A DNA stretch of 64,000 nt, from NCBI RefSeq assembly GCF_000424105.1, contig NZ_AUJG01000012.1:23489-87488 (forward strand), written 5' to 3'. Positions within the stretch are counted from its first letter, which is position 1; each line of letters opens with the position of its first letter. A program made the translations under genes and the position numbers. This document shows, in pieces, positions 52,790-59,940 of this stretch. The DNA is from Lachnospira multipara ATCC 19207. GTDB lineage: Bacteria > Bacillota > Clostridia > Lachnospirales > Lachnospiraceae. The notes under the pieces were generated by a model, which saw nothing but the letters and a program-made list of their open reading frames with translations, was not told where the DNA came from and ran no database searches.

Positions 52790-53275
52790 ATGGCAGAGAA
52801 ACAGTTACTTACAAAAAAAGGATATGAAGAAAGAGTAGCATTACTCGAAGAATTAAAGGTTGTTAGAAGAAAAGAAGTCGCTCAGAAGCTTAAGGAAGCT
52901 AGAGAACAGGGCGATTTATCAGAGAATGCAGAATATGATGCAGCTAAGGATGAGCAAAGAGATATTGAAGCTCAGATCGCAGAACTCGAAGAAATTCTTA
53001 GTAACGCTGAAGTAATTCAGGACGATGCTAAGGGTGGTAAGAAGGTAGTTAAGCTTGAAAGTGAAGTTACACTTCAGGATGTTGATTATCCAGAAGATGG
53101 TGACATTGTTTATACAATAGTTGGTTCATCTGAAGCAGATTCGTTAAACAACAAGATTTCTAATGAATCTCCTCTTGGTTCAGCACTTATGGGCCAGAAG
53201 GTTGGTGCAATTGTTAAGGTTGCAGCACCAGTAGGCGAGATTGAATATAAGATTGTTGCAGTAAATAATAACTAA
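52790..53275 (+). CDS. greA: Transcription elongation factor GreA
   Basis: Rescues backtracked RNA polymerase by stimulating transcript cleavage. 161 aa from ATG 52790 (AAAGGTGAG upstream). Coiled-coil N-domain with the acidic tip in EQGDLSENAEYDAAKDEQ (about 38-56); C-domain with ISNESPLGSALMGQKVG. A start 24 bp upstream is not supported. Followed by terminator and lysS, a pairing common in Firmicutes. Confidence 0.95.
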   Translation: MAEKQLLTKKGYEERVALLEELKVVRRKEVAQKLKEAREQGDLSENAEYDAAKDEQRDIEAQIAELEEILSNAEVIQDDAKGGKKVVKLESEVTLQDVDYPEDGDIVYTIVGSSEADSLNNKISNESPLGSALMGQKVGAIVKVAAPVGEIEYKIVAVNNN

Positions 53276-53307
53276 TTGCTATTAAAGCTAATTAAGCTGA
53301 ATTAATT

Positions 53308-53335
53308 GCTGTCTTCTCTGATATGAGAGGACAGC
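53308..53335 (+). terminator. Terminator of greA
   Basis: GCTGTC/GACAGC with CTC/GAG inside; the downstream T-run is modest. Confidence 0.6.
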
Positions 53336-53376
53336 ATGTTTTCGGTTAATATATAAATTTATAAAGGAGAGTAACC

Positions 53377-55452
53377 ATGGCAGATAATAGTCAGAATAAG
53401 GGCGAACAGCAGCAGGACTTAAACCAGTTAGTAAAGGTTCGTCATGAAAAGTTAGCCAATTTACAGGCAGAAGGAAAGGATCCTTTTCAGATTACTAAAT
53501 TTGATCAGACACATCACACAGATGAAGTAAAGAGTCTTTATGAAGAACATGAAAAGGAAATTTTAAAAGATTATACAGAGCCTGAACTTGTTGAACCTGC
53601 AGAAGGTGCAGACAATGAAACAATCAGTGCTTATCGCCAGGCAAAGAAAGAAGCATATAATGAACGTCGTGCCTTACTTGATGCACAGCCAATTAATGTT
53701 TCTATCGCTGGTAGAATGCTTTTCAAGCGTGTCATGGGTAAAGCTTCTTTTGCTAATATTCAGGATTTAAAGGGTAAGATTCAGGTTTATGTATCTAAGG
53801 ATGCATTAGGCGATGAAGCTTATGCTGATTTTAAGAAGTCAGATATCGGTGATATTTACGGCGTTAAGGGATACATTTTCAGAACAATGACTGGAGAAGT
53901 TTCTATTCACGCTACAGAGATGACACTTTTATCTAAGTCACTTCAGATCCTACCAGAGAAGTTCCACGGACTTACAGATACAGATACAATTTATCGTCAG
54001 AGATATCTTGATTTAATTATGAACGAAGATTCAAGAGCAGTATTTGTTAAGCGTTCTAAGATTATTAGAGAAATCAGAAACTTCCTTGCTGATAGAGATT
54101 TCATGGAAGTAGAGACACCTATGCTTGTTCATAATGCTGGTGGTGCTGCTGCTAGACCATTTGAAACTCACTATAACTCACTTGATGAAGATGTTAAGCT
54201 CCGTATTTCTCTTGAGCTTTACTTAAAGAGACTTATCGTTGGTGGTTTAGAGAGAGTATTCGAAATCGGTAGAGTATTTAGAAATGAAGGTGTTGATACA
54301 CGTCACAACCCTGAATTTACTCTTATGGAGTTATATCAGGCATATACAGATTACGAAGGTATGATGGAACTTACAGAGTCTATGTTCCGTTACTTAGCTG
54401 AGAAGGTTTGTGGAACAACTAAGATCACATACCAGGGTAAGGAAATCGACCTTGGCAAGCCATTTGCAAGAATGACTATGACAGAGGCTGTAAAGAAGTA
54501 TGCTGGTGTTGATTTTGATGAAGTTGCTGATGATGAGGCAGCTAAGGCTTTAGCTACTGAAAGAGGAATTGCTTTTGAAGAATTCCATAAGAAGGGTGAT
54601 ATCCTTAACTTATTCTTCGAGGAATATGTTGAAGAGAACTTAATTCAGCCAACATTTATTACAGATCATCCAATTGAAATTTCTCCATTAACTAAGAAGA
54701 AGCCTACAGATCCTTCTAAGGTAGAACGTTTCGAGCTCTTCTGTAATACATGGGAAATGTGTAATGCATACTCAGAATTAAATGATCCTATTGATCAGCG
54801 TGAGCGTTTCGCAGCACAGGATGCTAATGCAGCAGCTGGTGATGATGAAGCAGAACATACAGATGAAGACTTCTTAAATGCCCTTGAAATCGGTATGCCA
54901 CCTACAGGCGGTATTGGTTACGGTATTGATAGATTAACAATGCTCTTAACAGATAGCCCAGCTATTAGAGATGTACTTCTCTTCCCTACACTTAAGAGCC
55001 TGAATCCAACAAAGTCTAGCTCATCTTCAGCTAATAACAATAATGGTTTCTTTACACCAAACAACCAGATTGATTTTAGCAATGTAGCTGTTGAGCCATT
55101 ATTTGAAGAGGATGTTGATTTTGATACATTTAGTAAGTCAGACTTTAGAGCAGTTAAGGTTAAGGCTTGTGTTGCAGTTCCAAAGTCTAAGAAGTTATTA
55201 CAGTTCACATTAGATGATGGTACAGGCACAGATAGAACAATTCTTTCAGGTATTCATGCTTACTATGAACCAGAAGAACTTGTTGGAAAGACACTTGTAG
55301 CTATAACAAATCTTCCACCAAGAAAGATGATGGGTATTGAATCATGCGGTATGTTATTATCAGCAGTTAATAACATTAAGAACTCAGAGGATGAAGAACT
55401 TCACCTTCTTATGATTGATAACCACATTCCTGCTGGTGCTAAGTTATACTAG
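53377..55452 (+). CDS. lysS: Lysyl-tRNA synthetase with C-terminal tRNA-binding domain
   Basis: Class II LysRS of 691 aa, about 190 longer than usual. OB-fold with VSIAGRMLFKRVMGKASF, motif 2 in FRNEGVDTRHNPEFT (about 307), motif 3 in GIGYGIDRLTML (about 512). Two additions: about 40 extra residues (about 58-102) between the first helix and the OB-fold, and after an Asn/Ser linker (about 545-556) a Trbp111/EMAP-II-type domain (about 587-691: SDFRAVKVKACVAV, GILSGI-like core, LPPRKMMGIESCGMLL). The latter binds tRNA non-specifically, as in MetG. Confidence 0.93.
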   Translation: MADNSQNKGEQQQDLNQLVKVRHEKLANLQAEGKDPFQITKFDQTHHTDEVKSLYEEHEKEILKDYTEPELVEPAEGADNETISAYRQAKKEAYNERRALLDAQPINVSIAGRMLFKRVMGKASFANIQDLKGKIQVYVSKDALGDEAYADFKKSDIGDIYGVKGYIFRTMTGEVSIHATEMTLLSKSLQILPEKFHGLTDTDTIYRQRYLDLIMNEDSRAVFVKRSKIIREIRNFLADRDFMEVETPMLVHNAGGAAARPFETHYNSLDEDVKLRISLELYLKRLIVGGLERVFEIGRVFRNEGVDTRHNPEFTLMELYQAYTDYEGMMELTESMFRYLAEKVCGTTKITYQGKEIDLGKPFARMTMTEAVKKYAGVDFDEVADDEAAKALATERGIAFEEFHKKGDILNLFFEEYVEENLIQPTFITDHPIEISPLTKKKPTDPSKVERFELFCNTWEMCNAYSELNDPIDQRERFAAQDANAAAGDDEAEHTDEDFLNALEIGMPPTGGIGYGIDRLTMLLTDSPAIRDVLLFPTLKSLNPTKSSSSSANNNNGFFTPNNQIDFSNVAVEPLFEEDVDFDTFSKSDFRAVKVKACVAVPKSKKLLQFTLDDGTGTDRTILSGIHAYYEPEELVGKTLVAITNLPPRKMMGIESCGMLLSAVNNIKNSEDEELHLLMIDNHIPAGAKLY

Positions 55453-55483
55453 GATATAAACTTAATATAAATGAAATGCAAGG

Positions 55484-55518
55484 GACGTATAAACCAGAAG
55501 GTTTATACGTCTTTTTTT
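55484..55518 (+). terminator. Terminator of lysS
   Basis: Perfect 12-bp stem GACGTATAAACC/GGTTTATACGTC, loop AGAA, then seven T. Its right arm is identical to that of the terminator at 59718-59750. Confidence 0.92.
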
Positions 55519-55673
55519 AGTGAGAAGATATCTGAAATTTTTTATTTCCATGAAAACCTCCATAAAGCTAACATTTTAAATGTTATTCCAAAAACGAATA
55601 TCATGATATTTATTTTATTCATTAGCGAAAATCAGGTAAAGGCTTTAATATAAAATTAGGAAGGAGAAATAAG

Positions 55674-55889
55674 ATGGAAACAAAGAAAATTCTTGAAAAC
55701 CTTTCAGATATGGGCTGTGACGATAAACAAATATGTTTCATGAAGAAAATGTATGAAGAAGGTGATACAGATACGCTCCTTCGAGACCTACGGAAATGCC
55801 GTTGTAACCTTATGGATGAACTTCATGCCAGCCAGAAAAGAATTGATAATATGGATTTTTTGATAAGACAGATTCAGAAAGAAAAATAA
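55674..55889 (+). CDS. Small conserved helical protein
   Basis: 71 aa, soluble, probably two or three helices: MGCDDKQICFMKKMYEEGD then RCNLMDELHASQKRIDNMDF. Contains four Cys. Start ATG behind AAGGAG; 17 bp before the alpha/beta hydrolase, so first gene of that operon. I recall similar small proteins beside flavodoxin-like genes in gut Clostridia, but have no function to offer. Confidence 0.65.
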   Translation: METKKILENLSDMGCDDKQICFMKKMYEEGDTDTLLRDLRKCRCNLMDELHASQKRIDNMDFLIRQIQKEK

Positions 55890-55906
55890 TTTAGGAGGAT
55901 AACAAA

Positions 55907-56908
55907 ATGATTAAAAAAGAAGATTTAAAGCTTGAAACAGAGTGGGATAAGACATTTAAGAAAAGTGATAAGGTAGATCACAGTAAAGTTACATTTGTAA
56001 ACAGATATGGAATTACCCTTGCGGCAGATATGTATGTGCCAAAGAATGCAGATGGTAAGCTCCCTGCAATTGCTGTATGTGGACCTTTCGGAGCAGTAAA
56101 GGAGCAGTGCTCAGGTCTCTACGCACAGACAATGGCAGAGAGAGGATTCTTAACAATAGCATTTGACCCATCATTTACAGGAGAGTCAGGTGGAAATGTG
56201 AGATATATGGCATCGCCTGATATTAACACAGAAGATTTCATGGCAGCTGTAGATTTCCTTTCATTAAATGAAAAAGTAGATCCTGAGAGAATCGGAATAA
56301 TCGGTATCTGTGGATGGGGCGGAATGGCAGTAAATACAGCAGCTCTTGATACAAGAATAAAAGCTACAGCTGCCATGACAATGTATGACATGACTAGAGT
56401 AAACGCTAAGGGATATTTTGACTCAGAGGACAGCGAGGAAGCAAGATATCAGAAGAGAGCTGCCATGTGTGCCCAGAGACTTGAAGATCTTAAGGCTGGT
56501 GAATATAAGCTTGGTGGTGGAGTTGTAGATCCACTTCCTGAAGATGCACCTTTCTTTGTAAAAGATTATTATGACTACTACAAGACGGACAGAGGTTATC
56601 ATAAGAGAAGTCTTAATTCCAACGGCGGCTGGAATGTGATTGGCTGTGAGTCATTTGTTAATCAGCCAATCCTTAAATACAGCAATGAAATCAGAAGTGC
56701 TGTTTTATTAGTTCACGGAGAAAAAGCACACTCATGTTATTTCTCAAAAGATGCTTATGCAGATATGATTAAAGACAGCAAGTATGCAGATAATAAGGAA
56801 CTTATGATAATCCCTGATGCTGTGCACACAGACCTTTATGATGGTGGAGATAAAGATTATATTCCATTTGATAAGTTGGAAAGCTTCTTTAAGGAGAATT
56901 TGAAATAA
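55907..56908 (+). CDS. Alpha/beta hydrolase with unusual nucleophile elbow
   Basis: 333 aa cytoplasmic alpha/beta hydrolase, related in look to dienelactone-hydrolase/acetyl-xylan-esterase-like proteins: GITLAADMYVPKN, VCGPFGAVKEQ (oxyanion side), AFDPSFTGESGG. The elbow reads GICGWGG (133-139): no Ser; C135 matches the place of the dienelactone hydrolase Cys, while W137 stands where many relatives have Ser. Acid and base probably lie in LVHGEKAHSC and IPDAVHTDLYD. Followed by a flavodoxin-like gene 15 bp on. Confidence 0.78.
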   Translation: MIKKEDLKLETEWDKTFKKSDKVDHSKVTFVNRYGITLAADMYVPKNADGKLPAIAVCGPFGAVKEQCSGLYAQTMAERGFLTIAFDPSFTGESGGNVRYMASPDINTEDFMAAVDFLSLNEKVDPERIGIIGICGWGGMAVNTAALDTRIKATAAMTMYDMTRVNAKGYFDSEDSEEARYQKRAAMCAQRLEDLKAGEYKLGGGVVDPLPEDAPFFVKDYYDYYKTDRGYHKRSLNSNGGWNVIGCESFVNQPILKYSNEIRSAVLLVHGEKAHSCYFSKDAYADMIKDSKYADNKELMIIPDAVHTDLYDGGDKDYIPFDKLESFFKENLK

Positions 56909-56923
56909 AAGGATGGTAATTAT

Positions 56924-57466
56924 ATGAGCAAAGTATTAGTAATTTCAACAAGTCTTCGTGCAAAAAGCAATTCAGATATACTTACGGAAAAGCTTATAGA
57001 GGGAGCAAAAGCGTCAGGTCATGATGTGGAGCATATAAGTCTTAAGGGAAAAAATATCGGCTTTTGCATTGGATGCCTTGCCTGCCAGAATACACAGAAG
57101 TGCGTGATAGGTGATGATGCAGTAGAGATTGCAGAAAAAGTAAAGAACGCAGACACAATTGTTTTTGCAACACCTATTTATTACTATGAGATGAGTGGAC
57201 AGATGAAGACTCTTTTGGACAGACTCAATCCTCTGTATCCTTCAGATTATAAATTTAGAAATGTATATATGCTCTCCGTCGCAGCTGAAGATGAAGAGTT
57301 TGTGCCTAAAAAGGCAATCAGCGGACTTCAGGGATGGGTTGACTGTTTTGAAAAGGCAGAATTCTCCGGTTCGTTATTTTGCGGAGGCATAGGCGATATG
57401 GGTGAGGCATCACGTAAAAACGAGGAATTAAGTGAAGCCTATGAATTTGGTAAGGCTATAAAATAA
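56924..57466 (+). CDS. Flavodoxin-fold NAD(P)H-dependent reductase
   Basis: 180 aa FMN-binding flavodoxin-like protein: phosphate loop STSLRAKSNSD (about 8-18), GCLACQNTQKCVIGDD (about 48-63) with a CxxCx5C pattern seen in the iron-sulfur flavoprotein/NADPH-FMN reductase group, and TPIYYYEMSGQMKTLLDR (about 86-103). Reduces quinones, nitro groups or another protein. Third gene of the 55.7-58.1 kb operon. Confidence 0.85.
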   Translation: MSKVLVISTSLRAKSNSDILTEKLIEGAKASGHDVEHISLKGKNIGFCIGCLACQNTQKCVIGDDAVEIAEKVKNADTIVFATPIYYYEMSGQMKTLLDRLNPLYPSDYKFRNVYMLSVAAEDEEFVPKKAISGLQGWVDCFEKAEFSGSLFCGGIGDMGEASRKNEELSEAYEFGKAIK

Positions 57467-57478
57467 AGGAAGTTTTCT

Positions 57479-58063
57479 ATGAAAAAGAGATTGATTACAA
57501 TGGCGCTCAGTGTGCTCATGATGCTTTGTATGAGCGTCTGTTCAGGAAATACAATAAATTCCGGCGATAATCAGGATGCGGTAACTGAAATATCAGCATT
57601 AGAAAATAATGAAACGGAAAGTCTAAAAGAGAATGTTATGTCGGAGGGAACAGCTATGTATCAGCTAGCAGAAAAAAATGAATCAGCAGAGGATGAAGCT
57701 ATTGGAGGTAGTTCTATGACAATGAAAATCGGCGATACAAAAGTTAATGTGGATTGGGAAGACAATCAGGCTGTAGAGGCACTTAAGAATATGGCTGAAG
57801 ACGGTGATGTTACAATTCAGATGTCAATGTATGGCGGTTTTGAACAGGTGGGCTCAATTGGACAGAGTCTGCCAAGAGATGATAAGCAGACAACAACGAG
57901 TTCAGGCGATATTGTACTATACTCCGGAAATCAGATGGTAGTGTTCTATGGTTCTAATAGCTGGTCATATACAAGACTTGGACATATATCTGATAAGAAT
58001 ACGAAAGAAATGACGGATCTTCTTTCCAATGGAGATGTTACTATAACCATTAGCATTGAATAA
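57479..58063 (+). CDS. Exported cyclophilin-like fold protein
   Basis: 194 aa. Hydrophobic signal (about 5-20) ends in CMSVCSG, an imperfect lipobox, so probably a lipoprotein. Residues about 80-194 match the cyclophilin-like domain family: MKIGDTKVNVDW, GGFEQVGSIGQSLPRDD, GDIVLYSGNQMVVFYG, and TRLGHI. Isomerase activity is not established for this family. Twelve bp after the flavodoxin-like gene; such pairs recur in gut Firmicutes by my recollection. Confidence 0.78.
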   Translation: MKKRLITMALSVLMMLCMSVCSGNTINSGDNQDAVTEISALENNETESLKENVMSEGTAMYQLAEKNESAEDEAIGGSSMTMKIGDTKVNVDWEDNQAVEALKNMAEDGDVTIQMSMYGGFEQVGSIGQSLPRDDKQTTTSSGDIVLYSGNQMVVFYGSNSWSYTRLGHISDKNTKEMTDLLSNGDVTITISIE

Positions 58064-58105
58064 AACGGACTTTTTTTGAAACACCGAATGATATATAAAG
58101 TTGAT

Positions 58106-58172
58106 AAGGACTGTTCAAATTGATATGATTCCCCTTAAGTAGACAGGAATCATATCAAATCTGACGGTCCTT
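58106..58172. terminator. Bidirectional terminator
   Basis: AAGGAC/GTCCTT outer stem and a 13-bp inner stem TTGATATGATTCC/GGAATCATATCAA between the convergent cyclophilin-like and TetR genes. Confidence 0.85.
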
Positions 58173-58199
58173 ATTATTCTTTATTATAAACAAGTAACT

Positions 58200-58772
58200 T
58201 TAATTTGTAAAACTTATATTTGAGAGATTATCCTTCAATAGTTCTTTAGTAGTGGATATTACCTCATCAAGGGTTGCAGATCCAAAATCACCTGACAGCC
58301 AGTCAAGGTAAGCATATGCAATAGAAACTGCGATGAGATTACCGGCAATTTTTTTCTGAGTTTCAGAATAATCATTTTTATCATCCAAATCCAAAATAAT
58401 AATTTTTTCAATTGTCTTTACAAAAGCTGATTTGAAGTTAGCACAGTTTACATCCTTTGCAATATATCTGAAAAAATCAATTTCCTGATACATGAGATTA
58501 TTCAGGAGTTCAAAAAAATTATCAAGATCAAATATGTTGTGTCTTGATATTTCAGAAATGATTCGCGATTCCATCTCATCAACAAATTCAGTAAAAATAT
58601 CCTCTACGATATCATAGTGAGAGTAGAAAGTCATTCTGTTTATATCTGCTCTTTGAGCTATGTCAGATATAGTGATATTCTGATAACCTTTTTCTTGTAC
58701 AAGTGAAATGTAAGCTTTTCTGATTTCTCTTTTATTCTTTTGGAAACGACGATCTGAAGAAACTTTATACAT
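58200..58772 (-). CDS. TetR/AcrR family transcriptional regulator
   Basis: 190 aa. Helix-turn-helix NITISDIAQRADINRMTFYSHYD (about 28-50) with the TFYSHYD recognition helix. C-terminal domain of the TetR_C_33-like general shape. It is divergent from the 7-TM protein gene, with a 32-bp dyad between them. Start ATG with AGGAGG. Second TetR of the window; both share layout with a membrane protein on the other strand. Confidence 0.85.
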   Translation of the reverse strand: MYKVSSDRRFQKNKREIRKAYISLVQEKGYQNITISDIAQRADINRMTFYSHYDIVEDIFTEFVDEMESRIISEISRHNIFDLDNFFELLNNLMYQEIDFFRYIAKDVNCANFKSAFVKTIEKIIILDLDDKNDYSETQKKIAGNLIAVSIAYAYLDWLSGDFGSATLDEVISTTKELLKDNLSNISFTN

Positions 58773-58802
58773 AACGAAGCCTCCTTATTTCTATACAAAA
58801 CC

Positions 58803-58834
58803 ATACAATTTGATAAGTAACTATCATTGTGTAT
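58803..58834. promoter_or_regulatory. Candidate TetR operator (32-bp imperfect dyad)
   Basis: ATACAATTTGATA, 6-bp spacer, TATCATTGTGTAT: 10 of 13 positions are complementary. It lies 31 bp upstream of the TetR start and 87 bp before the divergent gene, where it could control both promoters. Confidence 0.45.
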
Positions 58835-58920
58835 ATTTTTGCTCATTGTTTTATCCTTGTCAATATATTTATAATCATGACATGAAGAGTTTATACAAGC
58901 GTTACTTAAGGAGGTTTTAG

Positions 58921-59691
58921 ATGAATATAATAGAAAAACTAATTTCAGGATATCCAACAGGTGATGTAAGTCCACAGGACTTTATAAATCACTTATCTAT
59001 AGGAGTAGACGGATGGGTATCTTCATGGATTGCAGTTGCATTAGCAGTTATATTTGGATTGCTTGTTTACATTATTCCTATAATTATCACTGAAAAAGAT
59101 AAGGTAGGTCCATATCCTCTGTGGTTACATTCTTTTTACTGTGCAGCTGACTTTATGGGAATATGGGTTTTCCTAGATGCATGGAAGAATTATGATAATT
59201 TTGCGCTGTTTCTTCTGTTGGCAATTGGTGAGGCTATATGGGTAGGAATGGAAATATTTAGCCTGCAAAGAGCCCTTACTTATGAAAAAGATATTAATTG
59301 GAAACCTGGAACTCCATTTAAAACCCGTATGACGGATGTTATTATTCAGGTGCTGCTTTCATACGTGTCTCTAAACCTGCTGAGATTTGAATTACATGAC
59401 AGCACAATGTGGAAGTTTTGGATTTTCACACAGGTACTTATTACAACAATTCCGGGACTTGTGCTTGCAAAAAGAGGATATAGAAAGGGGCATAGCTTAC
59501 TTCTTCATATCGTATTCATTTGCGTGGCGGTTGTATCCTTTAATCCTTGGTGTAATATGTGGCTTGCGATTGCACCTGATTTCTTTTCACTTAGTGCAAA
59601 TCCCTGGTATTACATCACAGGCCTTGTATGCCTGATACTTTCTATAAGAGGTTTGATTACATATATAAAGCTTCCGGATATTAAAGACTAA
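58921..59691 (+). CDS. Seven-TM membrane protein of unknown function
   Basis: 256 aa. Seven helices can be drawn (about 36-57, 71-89, 95-115, 139-156, 165-183, 193-212, 226-248). Acidic and aromatic residues lie within helices (IGEAIWVGMEIF, FYCAADFMGIWVFLDAW, NPWCNMW), suggesting an active or ligand site rather than a simple channel. Start ATG with AAGGAGG. Divergent TetR gene suggests induction. No confident family; small membrane cyclases and TspO-like proteins share the topology. Confidence 0.6.
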   Translation: MNIIEKLISGYPTGDVSPQDFINHLSIGVDGWVSSWIAVALAVIFGLLVYIIPIIITEKDKVGPYPLWLHSFYCAADFMGIWVFLDAWKNYDNFALFLLLAIGEAIWVGMEIFSLQRALTYEKDINWKPGTPFKTRMTDVIIQVLLSYVSLNLLRFELHDSTMWKFWIFTQVLITTIPGLVLAKRGYRKGHSLLLHIVFICVAVVSFNPWCNMWLAIAPDFFSLSANPWYYITGLVCLILSIRGLITYIKLPDIKD

Positions 59692-59717
59692 GGCTTTTTT
59701 ATGCTTAGTATTTTGAG

Positions 59718-59750
59718 GGCGTATAGACCATATGGTTTATACGTCTTTTT
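59718..59750 (+). terminator. Terminator
   Basis: GGCGTATAGACC/GGTTTATACGTC stem, loop ATAT, then a T-run. Nearly the same hairpin as the lysS terminator at 55484. Confidence 0.9.
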
Positions 59751-59758
59751 CTTTTGCT

Positions 59759-59892
59759 CATATTTAAAATATGACTCTTTTGTACAAAAAATTTGTGCCA
59801 GATACACCGCATAGTTACACAAAAGTATCATCGGTGATACTATGTTTCAAAAAACTGCGTACTTGTGGGGCTTTGTATATTTCCTATATCAT
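59759..59892 (+). promoter_or_regulatory. Dyad-rich promoter region of the adenylation cluster
   Basis: Three perfect inverted repeats: CATATTT-A-AAATATG (59759-59773), TTTTGTACAAAA (59778-59789) and AGTATCA-TCGG-TGATACT (59824-59841). A possible promoter follows: TTGTGG (59863-59868), 18 bp, TATCAT (59887-59892). The dyads are candidate binding sites for the HxlR or TetR regulators encoded nearby. Confidence 0.45.
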
Positions 59893-59940
59893 ATGCATTG
59901 TAACGAAGAGATATGTGTGAAATATAGGAGGTACTAATAG

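Noticed and set aside
55471..55653. 60-codon open frame after lysS
   Set aside because: It runs through the lysS terminator hairpin and has no ribosome binding site.
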